64,000 bases of DNA from Bolinopsis microptera (GCF_026151205.1 NC_087074.1:2666001-2730000); one strand, 5' to 3'. Shown: positions 11,801 through 21,494, numbered from the stretch's first letter. Notes: generated from the sequence alone by a model not told the origin. Made by a program: numbers and translations.

Positions 11801-14800
11801 CACACTCTTTAGACGAATTTCCAAGATTAATCTTGTACCACCCATTTTGGTGGAACAATCTAGTAAATTGTAACAGCAGTATTTATTGCAGGTGTTATAC
11901 TGACACCCCCTACAGAAGTACCGCCCCCAACAGAATCCCCTGACGAGTGTGCGCTAGTTGACTGCCCGGCTCCACCCAAATGTGTCACTGGTTATCCTGT
12001 AACCTTTGAGGGCGATTGTTGTGCATCGTGTAAACCTGATTACTGCAATGCAGTGGACTGTATGCCCGTACACCCTAACTGTGAATCTGTTTACACCTCC
12101 AAGTCACCTTGCTGCCCTGTTTGTAAGATTAACTTTGTTTCTTACCATTTTTTCATATTATGTGTCCAAATTATAACATTTCTTTAGTTTATTCTACAGT
12201 CAGCCTGCTGCATGCATTATAACGTCACTAGCTAACGACTTTTTCAATTTCAGACGTATAATATAGTTATGAATTTGAAGTCCGGTTAACTTACCTTTTT
12301 TCCATAGGTAAAGATCCCCCGGTATGCCCTGAGGGAGAAGATATGGCGCTGTGTTTCTCCGACCCCTGCACAGCTACTAAATGCAGAAACTATCCTTACG
12401 CTGAATGCAAAGCTAGTTTCTGCGGGGAGTGCACGGCTATCTTCTATGATGAGAACGGTGATGTGATTACAAACTGCGAGGGTGAGTTGGTTTCTAGCTT
12501 CCAGTCATAAAACAGATGGAACTGACTTTACTGGAATCTTACTAGTTGTAATTCCAGTCTGGTTAACTCAAAGAAGGTATCATTATATTATCTGTAAAGT
12601 TTAGATTAGCTATTAAATAACTATATGATAAACATTATTACTCTTTGAAATTCCACCCGCCACAGGTGACTGTCTGGATGGGCAATTAATTAAAGAATGC
12701 GGTTCAGCATGCACCCCTACATGTGAAAACCCTCTTCCTGCCTGCACGAAGAACTGCGTGAGGAGATGTGAGTGTCTGTTTGCCCGTTCTATCCTGTACA
12801 AACAATCCTGCATACCAGAGAACGAATGTCCTGATTACCTGCCGTTTTGCGATGAGATTTACAGTGATGAGGATTCTGACGGTGACATTGACTTTGCTCA
12901 AACTTCTTCAAGTGGCAGTTCCAGTGGCAGTTCCAGCAGCAGTAGAAACACTAGATCAGTCCAAACAACTGAAGTAACAGATCCTGACTGTGGAGAAGCC
13001 GAGGTGGAGTGTGACGAGGACCCATGTGAAACAGCAAAGTGTCCCAACTTTCCCTATGCTAAGTGTCGGGTTGACACATGTGGCAAGTGTCAGGCTGTTT
13101 TCTACCACGACACTGGATCCCGTATTGACAACTGCAAAGGTGAATCATATTTCTAATTTTCTCGGACACCTTTTCAAAAAGCACGTACGGGGCCACACAT
13201 TCTAATTCTATTGAGTATCGAATCTCTTTCACATACCAACCTTCTCGAAATGATGTAATCTGTATCACAAAAACAGATTGATTCAAAAGATTTTATCCCA
13301 AATAAGGTATATGGGAGCTTTATCAAAATGGTATTTTCAGGAGACTGTCTAGGAAACATGATTTTCAACAACTGTGGTAGTGCCTGTACCGCTACCTGCT
13401 CCAACCCCAACCCTGTCTGTATAGAGATGTGCGTGGCAAGATGCGAGTGTCCCAGTGATGTACCTCTACTTACTGGCAGCCACTGTAATCCTAGAGACGA
13501 GTAAGTTTGATGAATTATTAACCGTGTTATCTGAGAAGACAGCCCACTGTCACAGTATAGACTGAATGTCAGTATTTTGGTTTCGCTGGGAAAGATTTGT
13601 TTCGTGAGTTCTCTTGCAGAGTGTTAACAGCGTTTGCTCGATTTCGAAGTACAATTAATTCTGAGCAGTGTACTTTTATATAAAACAATATTCTTTTAAA
13701 GCAACTTTTGTAAGTTAAGTGACCATCGAATTGTAGGTGCCCGGAAGAAGAGGAAGGCAACTCTAACAGTGGTGGAGGCAGTGGTGAGATGTGTCGTCCT
13801 AGATACCCTGACCCTGACCCTGACTCTGACTCTGAACCTGACTCTGAACCTGTTCCTCCCGAGCCTGAGTGTGGAGACATTGTCAACTGTTTCGAAAACC
13901 CCTGTAAAGTCCAATCCTGTCCAAACTACCCGAGAGCCAGGTGTAGAGCCAACTACTGTGGCGGGTGTAATGCTGACTTTTATGATAGTAGCGGTGCTCG
14001 AATCTCTGATTGTGAGGGTGAGAGTTCTTTGTTCTTTGTTGAATTGCACAATGCACTTTCTATTTTAAGAATTCAGCATACTATGTTCTTTACCGTTATA
14101 TAAAAGCTGGCGCTGTATCGTAACGCTTATCTCGTGCCCCCAGGAGAATGTAAAGCCCCCAAGAAGTACACAGAGTGTGGGAGTGCCTGTCCGCAGACCT
14201 GCTTCTCCGACCCCTCTCTACCCTGTATAGCAGTGTGTGTCCCCGGGTGTTCCTGTCCCAGTTCTGCTCCAGTTCTCTACAGAGGGAAGTGCATTGCCAG
14301 GGATATGTGCCCAGCCATGGATGAGGTTGAAGCAATGGATGAATCCAAGAGACTGTTTGATGATCCTAGTGAGACAGGTAATAGTTGGGATAAGTGGGAT
14401 GGGTATGATAATTGTTGTACAATGTACAAGTGAAGCATTAGTAAAGTATTGGAGAAGCATTAATAAGTTGATCAAAATTTGTGCTCATTCCTTCATTGGA
14501 TCATGTAGTTACGACATGCTCTCTAAGTTTTTGAATCTCGATAAATTGTATTGTTTGCTGTCGTGAAACTAGCATAACATTATTTTAATTGTTTAACTAC
14601 TGTTAACGGCCCTCTAAACATAATGTCGCATAATGTCGTACCAATACCAATATTGCCAAGCCGAATGATCATTCAATCCCTCAAATCTCAATGCAAGTGG
14701 GCTGGGGAATAGATCACTAAGTCTCCTCAACAGTCAACATGTAAAGTTTATTTTGCTCTCACCTCTCGCTAATATAATGATGTGTCTGAGATTCAACAAA

Positions 14801-15230
14801 TCTTGCGATCTTGACAAATGACCTCGATTCACATCACAAAATCGAACACTAATGTCACTAGACTCATCACTCGGGTAATAGTGTTAACTTTCGTGGTAAC
14901 GCCAGGAGTCTAGAATAGGAGTCTGTTCATCTGGTTACACCGGTTACACTGGTTACACTGGTTACACTGGTTACACTAGTTACACTGGTTACACTGGTTA
15001 CACCGGTTACACTGGTTACACTAGTTACACTGGTTACACTAGTTACACTGGTTACACTGCGTTTTCTGTTCCTGAGTTGCACTTTAGTCTCCCTGTGTGA
15101 GTTGCATGTGCTCACAGTCACACTGATATCATATTATTTTTCAGATACTATAAGAGACTCCAGCACCTCTGTATTATCTATTACTCTGACTCTGGGTATT
15201 CTCACTATAGTGCGATTAGTCTTCTTCTGA
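8879..15230 (+). CDS. Mosaic VWC/TIL cysteine-rich extracellular protein with C-terminal membrane anchor
   Basis: Proposed exons: 8879-8923 (tentative), 9112-9293, 9499-9699, 9838-10038, 10178-10378, 10524-10721, 10957-11055, 11224-11301, 11575-11757, 11892-12122, 12308-12481, 12666-13139, 13341-13500, 13737-14017, 14144-14377 and 15145-15230 (stop TGA); about 1000 residues. Order: five VWC modules (G.xY..W.pDpC..C.C then CCPxC); a sixth split over two exons; 'CCPIC/CCPVC' Cys repeats; then three rounds of an 'NPC..CPNYP..C...YCGGC.A.FYD' module followed by a TIL-type Cys module; Ser- and Asp/Glu/Pro-rich linkers. The last exon encodes 'TSVLSITLTLGIL' plus a short hydrophobic tail, typical of a GPI signal. 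Almost all introns are phase 1, the pattern of exon shuffling. VWC modules often bind BMP ligands and TIL modules often inhibit proteases; function here is inferred only. Exon 9112-9293 contains a frame slip. The signal peptide exon was not found. Confidence 0.85.
9499..9699 (+). other. VWC module exon 2 of the mosaic gene
   Basis: Phase-1 exon coding for a complete VWC module: 'CVDNKGKEYG', 'SWSPDPCTECEC', 'CSMMDC', ending 'PPDQCCPIC'. It is flanked by 'gtcag' before and 'gttagt' after. The intron that follows is nearly identical to the one after exon 9838-10038, so exon and intron were duplicated as one unit. Confidence 0.9.
9838..10378 (+). repeat. Recent tandem exon-plus-intron duplication (340-bp unit)
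   Basis: Exons 9838-10038 and 10178-10378 are each 201 bp, start at the same base of the unit (offset 340 bp) and are almost identical over their first two thirds ('EHCVDN/TDGKEYGQGETWSPDPC'). They diverge after 'CAV'. The introns in front of each share 'ctagggtagattgaag', 'cttcgagaattcaatagata' and 'ctaataattaattctaaa' nearly base for base. The duplication is therefore recent and included the intron. Confidence 0.9.
10343..10420 (+). repeat. Tandem duplication of a 5' splice site
   Basis: A 37-bp segment ending in 'tcctatttgtaagta' occurs twice in a row, so two GTAAGT donors lie 37 bp apart (10379 and 10416). Only the first keeps the frame. Use of the second would bring in an in-frame TGA shortly after the first site. 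Confidence 0.85.
11363..11457 (+). repeat. Short tandem repeats in an intron
   Basis: Four to five copies of 'aatggaaatt' are followed by four copies of 'aacattatgtt', in the intron between 11301 and 11575. Confidence 0.85.
14934..15057 (+). repeat. 9-bp tandem repeat (ggttacact) in last intron
   Basis: About thirteen copies of a 9-bp unit, with 'agttacact' and 'ggttacacc' variants, lie in the last intron of the VWC/TIL gene. The Thr/Val/Ser ORF on the minus strand is a by-product. Confidence 0.9.
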
Positions 15231-16004
15231 TGTTTCTTTGAGTTTGACTGAGACGTCAATGCCTACGTAGCTCGTAGCTTTAGCGTTTCTTTTACTATTA
15301 CATTGCGCAATGTTTGCGCTTCAAACACTTTAGAAACTTCTGCGTTAGATATACGATAAAAACAATACAGGGAGTTTTAAAAACTGTCATGATATTTTTA
15401 AACGATAGACGAGTTAGTAAATATGCTAATAACGAAATATGAGTTACGATTTGTTCATAAACATAAGTCCTTATTGCAGCTTATTTTGTCCTTATTTCTT
15501 AAACATAATCTGATGAGTTTTTGTGTGTGGTATGCACCGAAGGGCTTCAAAATCAAAGGATTTAACATGACCGCGATGAAGTTATATTCTGAGACGTATG
15601 TAATGAACTTAAACCATTGGCCACGGAAAAAGATTGTTTGCTAAATCATCGAAGTCAAACATTGACAGTTTCATTTTCCGATCAAGATTTGTAATTGGAA
15701 TTCGAAGATCGAAGATGTTGCATGACTATGTGATAGTAATACGGCTTGATTGACGATGATCATCGATGTGAAGCAAGAATTGAGAATGATAGTTCGCGCG
15801 GCGTGGCGAAGCGGCGAAGTCCTCCAATATTATACGGCTCGAAGAACTGAAAGTGTTTGGCCAAAATGGTTACGTATAATGGTAATATAATGCACTATCA
15901 ATTATGTGAAATAAGTTTTGAAGGGCTTTTCTTTTAGTTTGATTTTATGTAGATAACTTTAAACCACACAATACACATTATTTACCTTACTCGGGAATAT
16001 TATA
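15231..16004. other. 3' flank of the VWC/TIL gene, no other gene
   Basis: This should contain the 3' UTR. No clear poly(A) signal or exon was recognised. Confidence 0.4.
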
Positions 16005-16095
16005 ACTGGGATAAAGTGGTGGGTTTTGGAAAATTCCGCCATTTTTTTCCCGGTCAAAAATTTTACCAGTCATAATAAAAACCCGCCGAGTCAGA
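16005..16095 (+). repeat. Small repeat G, uninterrupted copy
   Basis: About 90 bp running from 'aactgggataaagtgg' through 'ttccgccatttttttcccgg' to 'aaaacccgcc'. The same sequence occurs at 17645-17865, where a 116-bp element has split it. This copy is thus a reference for the empty site. Confidence 0.75.
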
Positions 16096-16480
16096 TTATG
16101 GGGTTCCAAGGGGGTGGTGATCATCGTATTTTACCTGAAGTCTCATATGTGCTAGAGAAGACTTTTGAAGCAGTGGATGGAGGGCTGTAACTTTATTGGC
16201 TGTTGCTACCATAATTTCGTTATAAAAATCACAGTTTGGTTATAGAAATTTGACCAAAACCCATAATAATCAATCATGGGTAGAGTGGACCGCTGCTCGC
16301 TAGTGCTTTCTAACTTTCCCAAACAAACGGAAATGATATTAATTTGAATGACCGTCCGCAAATGCAAAATGATACCGATAATGAAATCGGTCGTTCGCTT
16401 TTCCCATTTATTCACGGCTTACGAATAATTCGGGCCGTAGTTCTTCTTAATATATTACAATTGTAAATGATTGTCATGTT

Positions 16481-16953
16481 TATAGATGTGGATACTGGCG
16501 GGGAGGTGATCATTGTTTGTTTACATTAATAGTGAGCACATGTTCGGCAGGCTGAGGAGGTGATCATTGTTTGTTTACATTTTAGTGGCGCCTCTATTAA
16601 GCAGGTCAAAGAGGTGATCATTGTTTGTTTACGTTTTAGGTGGCGCCTCTATTAAGCAGGTTGAAGGTCAGAAACAGTCATCAAAATGAGTTAATACGAA
16701 GGTCGATTTCTCGGTTATTTTTGAGCTTTCGTTCAGAAAATAATTCGGGACCTTCAAAGGGGGTAACAAGAAGGCGTTACAAGTGTAACAAGCCTTCGAT
16801 AATACAAAATTTGCATCACATCTTCAACCTGCTTAATAGAGGCGCCACCTAAAACGTAAACAAACAATGATCACCTCTTTGACCTGCTTAATAGAGGCGC
16901 CACTAAAACGTAAACAAACAATGATCACCTCCCCGCCAGTATCCACATCTATA
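16481..16953. mobile_element. Foldback element with internally repeated arms
   Basis: The left arm (16481-16666) and right arm (16822-16953) are reverse complements, starting with 'tatagatgtggatactggc' at the outer ends. Each arm is built of direct sub-repeats of about 60-68 bp containing 'gaggtgatcattgtttgttt' and 'ggcgcctctattaagcaggt'; the left arm has one more unit than the right. The unique centre is about 155 bp with no convincing ORF. No target duplication was recognised. It resembles a foldback-type transposon or long-TIR non-autonomous element. Confidence 0.8.
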
Positions 16954-16984
16954 GAGCGTGTAACAGTGGAGTGAGAGACATCAG

Positions 16985-17390
16985 CTGAGTCGCTAAAGAT
17001 TGCTCTCGTGTGCAGTGTGTAGACTAAAGAAAGAGGGACTTTTTCCCGTTAAAGTAAATTGTGGCCACATCACGCTAGAAGTGAGTAAACTGTGCCACTA
17101 TTTCATTGTCCACGGTGGATTGATTACTGGAGCAGTTGAAGATGCAAATGGCAAAGCCAAGACGTTCCCCAATACCTTATACCAAGCGGTGGACAGGAAA
17201 TCAAGCTCCGGCTGACCTTCAGAGCAGTAGCAGCACTAGCAGACAAAATGAAAGTCTTGTTAAGACAACGATACGACTTCGAATTTGACGGTCAGCAGTT
17301 GGAGGACTTTTACGCGCCGCGCAAACTAGCATTCTTGCTTCGCAGAGCAACGATCTCGATGGGTTGACATCGTCAATCAAGGTCAGCAGC
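16985..17390 (+). repeat. Repeat of unknown type, shared with 52180-52470
   Basis: The part from 'ggaggacttttacgcgccgcg' through 'attcttgcttcgcagagcaa' to 'gatctcgatgggttgacatc' recurs near 52185-52470, where it is interrupted by a small element. A 71-codon ORF at 17000-17215 starts with a CxxC-like 'CAVCRLKKEG' and reads on past its stop in another frame; it may be a decayed coding fragment. No family recognised. Confidence 0.5.
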
Positions 17391-17644
17391 AGGGGGATAT
17401 CAATAATGATAATAGAGGGGACATTAGCGATAATGAGAATGAGAATACGCTTTAATGAAGATTTGACTTATTATTGTTTAGATTTATTTTCCTTTAAATA
17501 GACGTGTTTTTTTTCTATTTCTGAGTAATATCAATAACTGTAAATTGAAATAACTTCTTTAACAAGTAACAAAAACAGAAATTTCGGTTGAAAATTTGTT
17601 GACCTCTGAAAAAAAAACTTGAAAGGTCGGCCACCGGTAAATTC

Positions 17645-17865
17645 ATGACCGGGATAATTTGGCGGGTTTTGGGAAAGTCCGCCATATTTTTCCTTGTATC
17701 ACGTTGCAACCCCCACGGTCGTTTCACTATGTGGAACCCCCTTTATCGTCCTGACGATACGAGGGGAGCCGCGCACTTCGTGCGCGGTGGGTCATACAAC
17801 GTATGACAAATTTTTCCCGGTCATTAATTTTCCCAGTCATAAATTAACCCGCTATAATATTCCCG
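17645..17865 (+). repeat. Repeat G, split by a family A element
   Basis: Same sequence as 16005-16095, with a family A element (17694-17809) inserted at 'atttttcc', which is duplicated on both sides. Confidence 0.75.
17694..17809 (+). mobile_element. Family A miniature element, copy 1 (8-bp TSD)
   Basis: 116 bp from TTGTATCACGT to ACGTATGACAA, imperfect 11-bp terminal inverted repeats. The core contains the hairpin 'gccgcgcacttcgtgcgcgg'. It is flanked directly by 'atttttcc' on both sides and sits inside repeat G, whose empty version is at 16005-16095. 8-bp duplications are typical of hAT-type transposons; no transposase is encoded, so this is non-autonomous. The hAT assignment is inference. 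Confidence 0.85.
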
Positions 17866-17936
17866 AGAAAGGTATGTGAAATGGTTTGGCCCGGCGCACG
17901 CTACTTCGTAGCACTTGCCATTTTGAGAAGAAAGCG

Positions 17937-18125
17937 TTAACGGGTGATACTCGTAAAATATCTGTTCCAACTCGGCGCGCGTCCTGGTAGGTTGTAAACT
18001 TGATTCACGATGTCAATCCTTCGTATCTCGCCAATCTGCATACGTATACGGTGTGGTTGCGAGAAGCATTATTGGATGTGCGCGCGACCCAGTAGTGCAT
18101 CGCGCTACAAGTTGTAAAGCTACAA
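17937..18125 (+). mobile_element. Family C miniature element, itself split by family F
   Basis: Starts 'ttaacgggtgatactcgtaa', passes 'aactcggcgcgcgtcctggt' and ends 'gctacaa'. A family F element (about 17999-18110) is inserted with 'gttgtaaa' on both sides. The uninterrupted form is at 52217-52323. Confidence 0.7.
17999..18110 (-). mobile_element. Family F miniature element (8-bp TSD)
   Basis: About 112 bp, from 'ttgattcacgatgtcaatcc' to 'gtgcatcgcgctacaa'. It is flanked by 'gttgtaaa' at 17991-17998 and 18111-18118. Related copies, reversed, lie at about 19067-19204 and 19526-19662. Confidence 0.7.
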
Positions 18126-18186
18126 AAAAAAGCGGCGCGCTACTTCGAAGCTAAAAAACTTAGATAAGTAACATCCGTCAACAGTC

Positions 18187-18543
18187 AAATAATACATTTG
18201 TCGTGCGCGCTAAGCAAGTTTAACAAAAAATAATTATGAATTAATTTGCTCACAATATTTTAAAGAAAGGATTAAGGAATAAAAATATGATAAGGAATGA
18301 GTTGATTAAGAATCAGTGTGAAAAAATAAATTGTTTTGATTCACTTCCATATAATAACATATACGCTAATAGTTATAATATAAAATCAAATGTACTAGTG
18401 TGCCGCTTAATTAGATTTAACGGGTGAATCACCCGTCGGGTGATACTCTTAAAATATTTTTTCCAAATATTAGGACCGTTGACGCGCTCCTACCTACTAA
18501 ATCGCTCGCCCAAATTTTAAGAAAATTCTTGTCACTGCACTTG
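18187..18543. other. AT-rich DNA with a decayed family C-like stretch
   Basis: No gene. Around 18418-18520, 'taacgggtgaatcacccgtc' and 'gacgcgctcctacctact' resemble a degenerate family C copy. Confidence 0.4.
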
Positions 18544-18552
18544 TGAAAAGGC

Positions 18553-18666
18553 TTCACATAGCCATGTGCCTACGCGTACTGCGTGACGCGCTTGTTTCAC
18601 AAGTAGGATTTTGCCGCCTACGGCGGTCGCGCGCTACTGCAAGCGAGAGGGCTCTGGTTAGAGCAA
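18553..18666 (-). mobile_element. Family D miniature element, copy 1 (8-9-bp TSD)
   Basis: 114 bp from 'ttcacatagccatgtgcc' to 'ctggttagagcaa'. It is flanked by 'tgaaaaggc' on both sides (18544-18552 and 18667-18675). The core contains 'gccgcctacggcggtcgcgcg'-type palindromes. Nearly identical, in the opposite orientation, to 18862-18975. Confidence 0.85.
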
Positions 18667-18675
18667 TGAAAAGGC

Positions 18676-19045
18676 CCTCTAGGCATGAAAGTGATCTAGA
18701 TCGGTGTATTTTTGGACGCTGATTCCGAATCACCCCCCATATGACGTAGGGTTAAAATGCTTCCCTGGAGAGTTATGGGCAAAAAACCGTTTTGGTCATG
18801 TGACAGGCTAGTAAAACGTGAATTCGATTATTTAGGGCTCGGGTTAGGGTTAGGGTTGTGGTTGCTCTAACCAGAGCCCTCTCGCTTGCAGTAGCGCGCG
18901 ACCGCCGTAGGCGGCAAAAGACTACTTGTGAAACAAGCGCGTCACGCAGTACGCGTAGGCACATGGCTATGTGAAGGTTGTGGTTAAGATTATGGATAGC
19001 TTCTGGCTTCGGGGTTATGGTTAGGGTTGGGATTAGGGTTTATTA
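18676..19045 (-). repeat. Dispersed repeat family E, copy 2 (reverse), split by a D element
   Basis: 'gacgctgattccgaatcacc' is the reverse complement of the landmark at about 53035 and is followed by degenerate TTAGGG units ('gggttagggttagggtt' near 18841). A family D element at 18862-18975 splits the TTAGGG-rich end. Confidence 0.75.
18862..18975 (+). mobile_element. Family D miniature element, copy 2 (8-bp TSD)
   Basis: 114 bp from 'ttgctctaaccagagccc' to 'catggctatgtgaa'. It is flanked by 'ggttgtgg' at 18854-18861 and 18976-18983. It is inserted in the TTAGGG-rich part of repeat E, in inverted orientation relative to 18553-18666; the pair makes a 114-bp-armed palindrome. Confidence 0.85.
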
Positions 19046-19066
19046 ATATATATATATGTAAAACCT

Positions 19067-19340
19067 TGTAGCGCGATGCACTACTGGGTCGCACGCGCAT
19101 CAAATAATGCTTCTCGCAAATAATGCTTCTTTTCGGTAGATCGGCGAAATGCACCACTGTGCCTCACCGAGCTGCGAAGGATTGACATCGTTGATCGTGA
19201 ATCATTGTATCACGTGGTGACCCCCACGGTCGCTTCACTATAGTGTAGTGTAGAGTTTCGACGATACAGGGGGAGCCGCGCACTCGTGCGCGGCGGGTCA
19301 TACAACGTAAGACAAGTGAATCATTGTAAAACCATTTTGT
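19067..19340 (+). mobile_element. Family F element with adjacent family A insertion
   Basis: 19067-19204 starts 'ttgtagcgcgatgcactact' and ends 'gattgacatcgttgatcgtgaatca'-like, as in other F copies. A family A element occupies 19205-19315 (TTGTATCACGT ... GACAA) with 'gtgaatca' duplicated at 19197-19204 and 19316-19323. Confidence 0.75.
19205..19315 (+). mobile_element. Family A miniature element, copy 2 (8-bp TSD)
   Basis: 111 bp, same ends and 'ggggagccgcgcac' core as 17694-17809. The perfect 8-bp duplication 'gtgaatca' on both sides supports transposition rather than simple repeat divergence. Confidence 0.85.
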
Positions 19341-19399
19341 ACGGCTGCAAAACCAAAAAACCAAAGTCACGTAAAATTTTTGGGCGAGCGATTTAGTAA

Positions 19400-19662
19400 A
19401 AGCCCCGTCGACGAGTCCAACTCGGCGCGCGTCCTGGTAGGTTATAAACCTACAAAATTAGATTGACGTGTCAATCCTTCCATGAGTGTCCAAATTAAAT
19501 CGTTGATCTGCGAAGTAACTAGCAAATAAGGTTGTAGCGCGATGCGTTACTGTGCCGCGCCGCGCACTCAATGAGGCTTCTTACATGTTACAGCGACATC
19601 GGCGAGCTGCGCTACTGTGCCACGCCTAGCTGCGATGAATTGACATCGTCAATTATGAATTA
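19400..19662 (+). repeat. Decayed family C and family F copies
   Basis: 19405-19460 carries 'gacgagtccaactcggcgcg' and 'gtcctggtaggtt' of family C. 19526-19662 runs from 'ttgtagcgcgatgcgttact' to 'gaattgacatcgtcaatt' of family F. Confidence 0.6.
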
Positions 19663-19817
19663 ACAAATAAAGATTATAGTTCGCGCGGCGCGTCGAAATC
19701 TTCCAAGTTGCAAGTGTGCCGCGCATACTTAAACATTTTAGTCAAATCAAATCGAGCGCTATCATAAAAGTGTTCGAAAACCTACTTTATCTTCGAAAAT
19801 TTATCTAGATACATACG

Positions 19818-20030
19818 CATTTATTTTTTGTTCGATGTATTTTGAACGTTTATTCCGAATTACTTCCACGAAATAAAAAACACAAACCCCAGAGGAAAAA
19901 AATCGAAACTGTGTTTAGTTGGTCATGTGACATGTCAGTTAAGCGCAACTTTGACTGGTTTTGGGTTAGTGTTACAGGATTGGGCTATGGTTAATTGTTA
20001 GGGTAAGGGTTAGGATTGTAATTAAGGTAC
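19818..20030 (-). repeat. Dispersed repeat family E, copy 3 (reverse, partial)
   Basis: 'gatgtattttgaacgtttattccgaatta' resembles the E landmark, followed by 'ggtcatgtgacatg' and TTAGGG-like units ('gttagggtaagggttagg'). Confidence 0.6.
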
Positions 20031-20280
20031 AACCGTTTAAACTTCAATTCCAACCGTTTAAACCGAAATCGACGTGTAGGAACCTAATAAAATTGTTTTA
20101 TTATAATTTCCGCCATTCTGAAAAAGCAAAATTGATAAGAACCATTTTCAATAGCTAAATTGTTATTTTGGAATGGTTCGCGTAAAGGACTAGGAAGAAT
20201 TGAGAGAACCAATTATTTTTTGATAAATGGGTATGATGACTTGAACTTATAAGTAGTTAATTGTTTCGCACAGGTTTCAT

Positions 20281-20673
20281 TTGACTCATAAGCAACTCCC
20301 ATCTAATGACTTCATATCAAGATCCACAAAAATCTGGAGCACAATTGCACCTAAACTTAAGCTTTTTGACTACTCCTACAAGATTAGCCTTGCTAAAAGT
20401 CGCCTGAAAAAGGCACTTCTAAAGCTGCAACATGCTTATAATGATTCAGCATGGACTTCAAGCGATTATGACATAATTATATATGACATAATTATGAGGC
20501 ATCCAGCTTCAGTAATAGTCTCTGAAGGGGGAGAAAAAGTTCCATTATCTGACCTTAAAACTATTATCACAGAAAATACCATTTTTGTAGATAATACCTT
20601 CGAAAACAAGAAAGGTGAGACAGTTATCACCACATCTAGTCAAGTGAAACAAATTTTAGTGAAACAAATTTAA
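20281..20673 (+). CDS. Unassigned ORF upstream of the LINE ORF1
   Basis: 130 codons, ending with a direct repeat ('agtgaaacaaatttt' twice). Residues 8-45 contain 'FISRSTKIWSTIAPK' and a Lys-rich amphipathic stretch. This loosely resembles a segment near 27600-27710 and the tail regions of LINE proteins. It may be the N-terminal part of a decayed LINE ORF1, or a leftover 3' end of another LINE. No function assigned. Confidence 0.35.
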   Translation: MTHKQLPSNDFISRSTKIWSTIAPKLKLFDYSYKISLAKSRLKKALLKLQHAYNDSAWTSSDYDIIIYDIIMRHPASVIVSEGGEKVPLSDLKTIITENTIFVDNTFENKKGETVITTSSQVKQILVKQI

Positions 20674-21344
20674 AATTTTATCCTTTATTTTACAATCATA
20701 ATATAATAATATTTATAAGCCTCCGTTTTGAAAGTTTTAAATTTTAATATATTCACATTTCTATTTAAAATTCAATTTAATGTATAAGTCAATAACTGGC
20801 CGCCAAAGCCGCGCATTCTTAAAAACATGATTAAATTGTTTATGATTATACGACAAGCTGATCGAACAAAGCTAGTTCGAACAAAGCTAGTTCAATCTAT
20901 CTCCAAAAAATTTCCCAAATCTGATCTCAAGCAACCCATAACCAAATTGCCTACGATATCCATTTCCGGGATTAGAGATGAAATCACAACCGATGATCTC
21001 TTTGAAACCATTATGAAACTTTACCCTGACATCAAGTCCCTCATTGATTCTGGTGAAACATTCTCTGTACTCTCAGTCCGCAAACAACGAAATTATCAAA
21101 CAGAAAAACCACTGTTTCAAGCTTCTGTTAGAGTGAGCAATGCCATAAGGAAGCTAATCGAAAATCGTGACAATTTCCTATCGATAGGTTTGTACCGCTG
21201 CAAGGTGTATGATCACTTTTACATCAAACGATGTAATAAATGCCAAAAGTTTGGTCATTACTCAGCCCAGTGCCAAGCATCTAACCATGTCTGTGCTCAT
21301 TGCACTGAAGATCATGAAACTAACTCATGTACAAATAAAGACAC

Positions 21345-21379
<35 letters not shown>

Positions 21380-21382
<3 letters not shown>

Positions 21383-21494
21383 GGGACCCCCAACCCATGT
21401 AGCTGAGACACCTCACAGCAAGTTGACCAAAGTGGCTCTTGCTTGTGATCGGTGCATCAACTACCCGCCGAAGCGGTGGGTTGGGAGTCCCCCC
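21380..21494 (-). repeat. Hairpin-ended 3' segment of the inserted LINE
   Basis: The ends 'ggggggacccccaaccca' (21380-21397) and 'tgggttgggagtcccccc' (21477-21494) are inverted repeats with one mismatch over 18 bp. Inside is a second small stem ('ccgccgaagcggtgg'). It lies between the 3' UTR and the homopolymer tail. It may be the RNA structure recognised by the LINE's own RT, or a small separate element picked up at the end. Confidence 0.7.

Larger units (their letters stand above)
17876..18181 (-). mobile_element. Family B miniature element, split by a family C element
   Basis: The left part 'ggcccggcgcacgctacttc' (near 17886) and the right part 'cggcgcgctacttcgaag', ending in 'taacatccgtcaa' (18181), match the two halves of the B element at 53710-53825 read in reverse. 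Between them lies an insertion starting TTAACGGG (17937). The outer left end is decayed. Confidence 0.7.

Noticed and set aside
16481-16953. Helitron
   Set aside because: No TC...CTRR ends or 3' hairpin pattern; long inverted arms instead indicate a foldback element.
17000-17215. Small zinc-binding protein gene ('CAVCRLKKEG')
   Set aside because: Only one CxxC pair, no partner residues, and the surrounding sequence is a dispersed repeat with later stops; kept only as a repeat.
18841-18860. Telomere end
   Set aside because: Only two or three TTAGGG units inside dispersed repeat E; not a terminal array.
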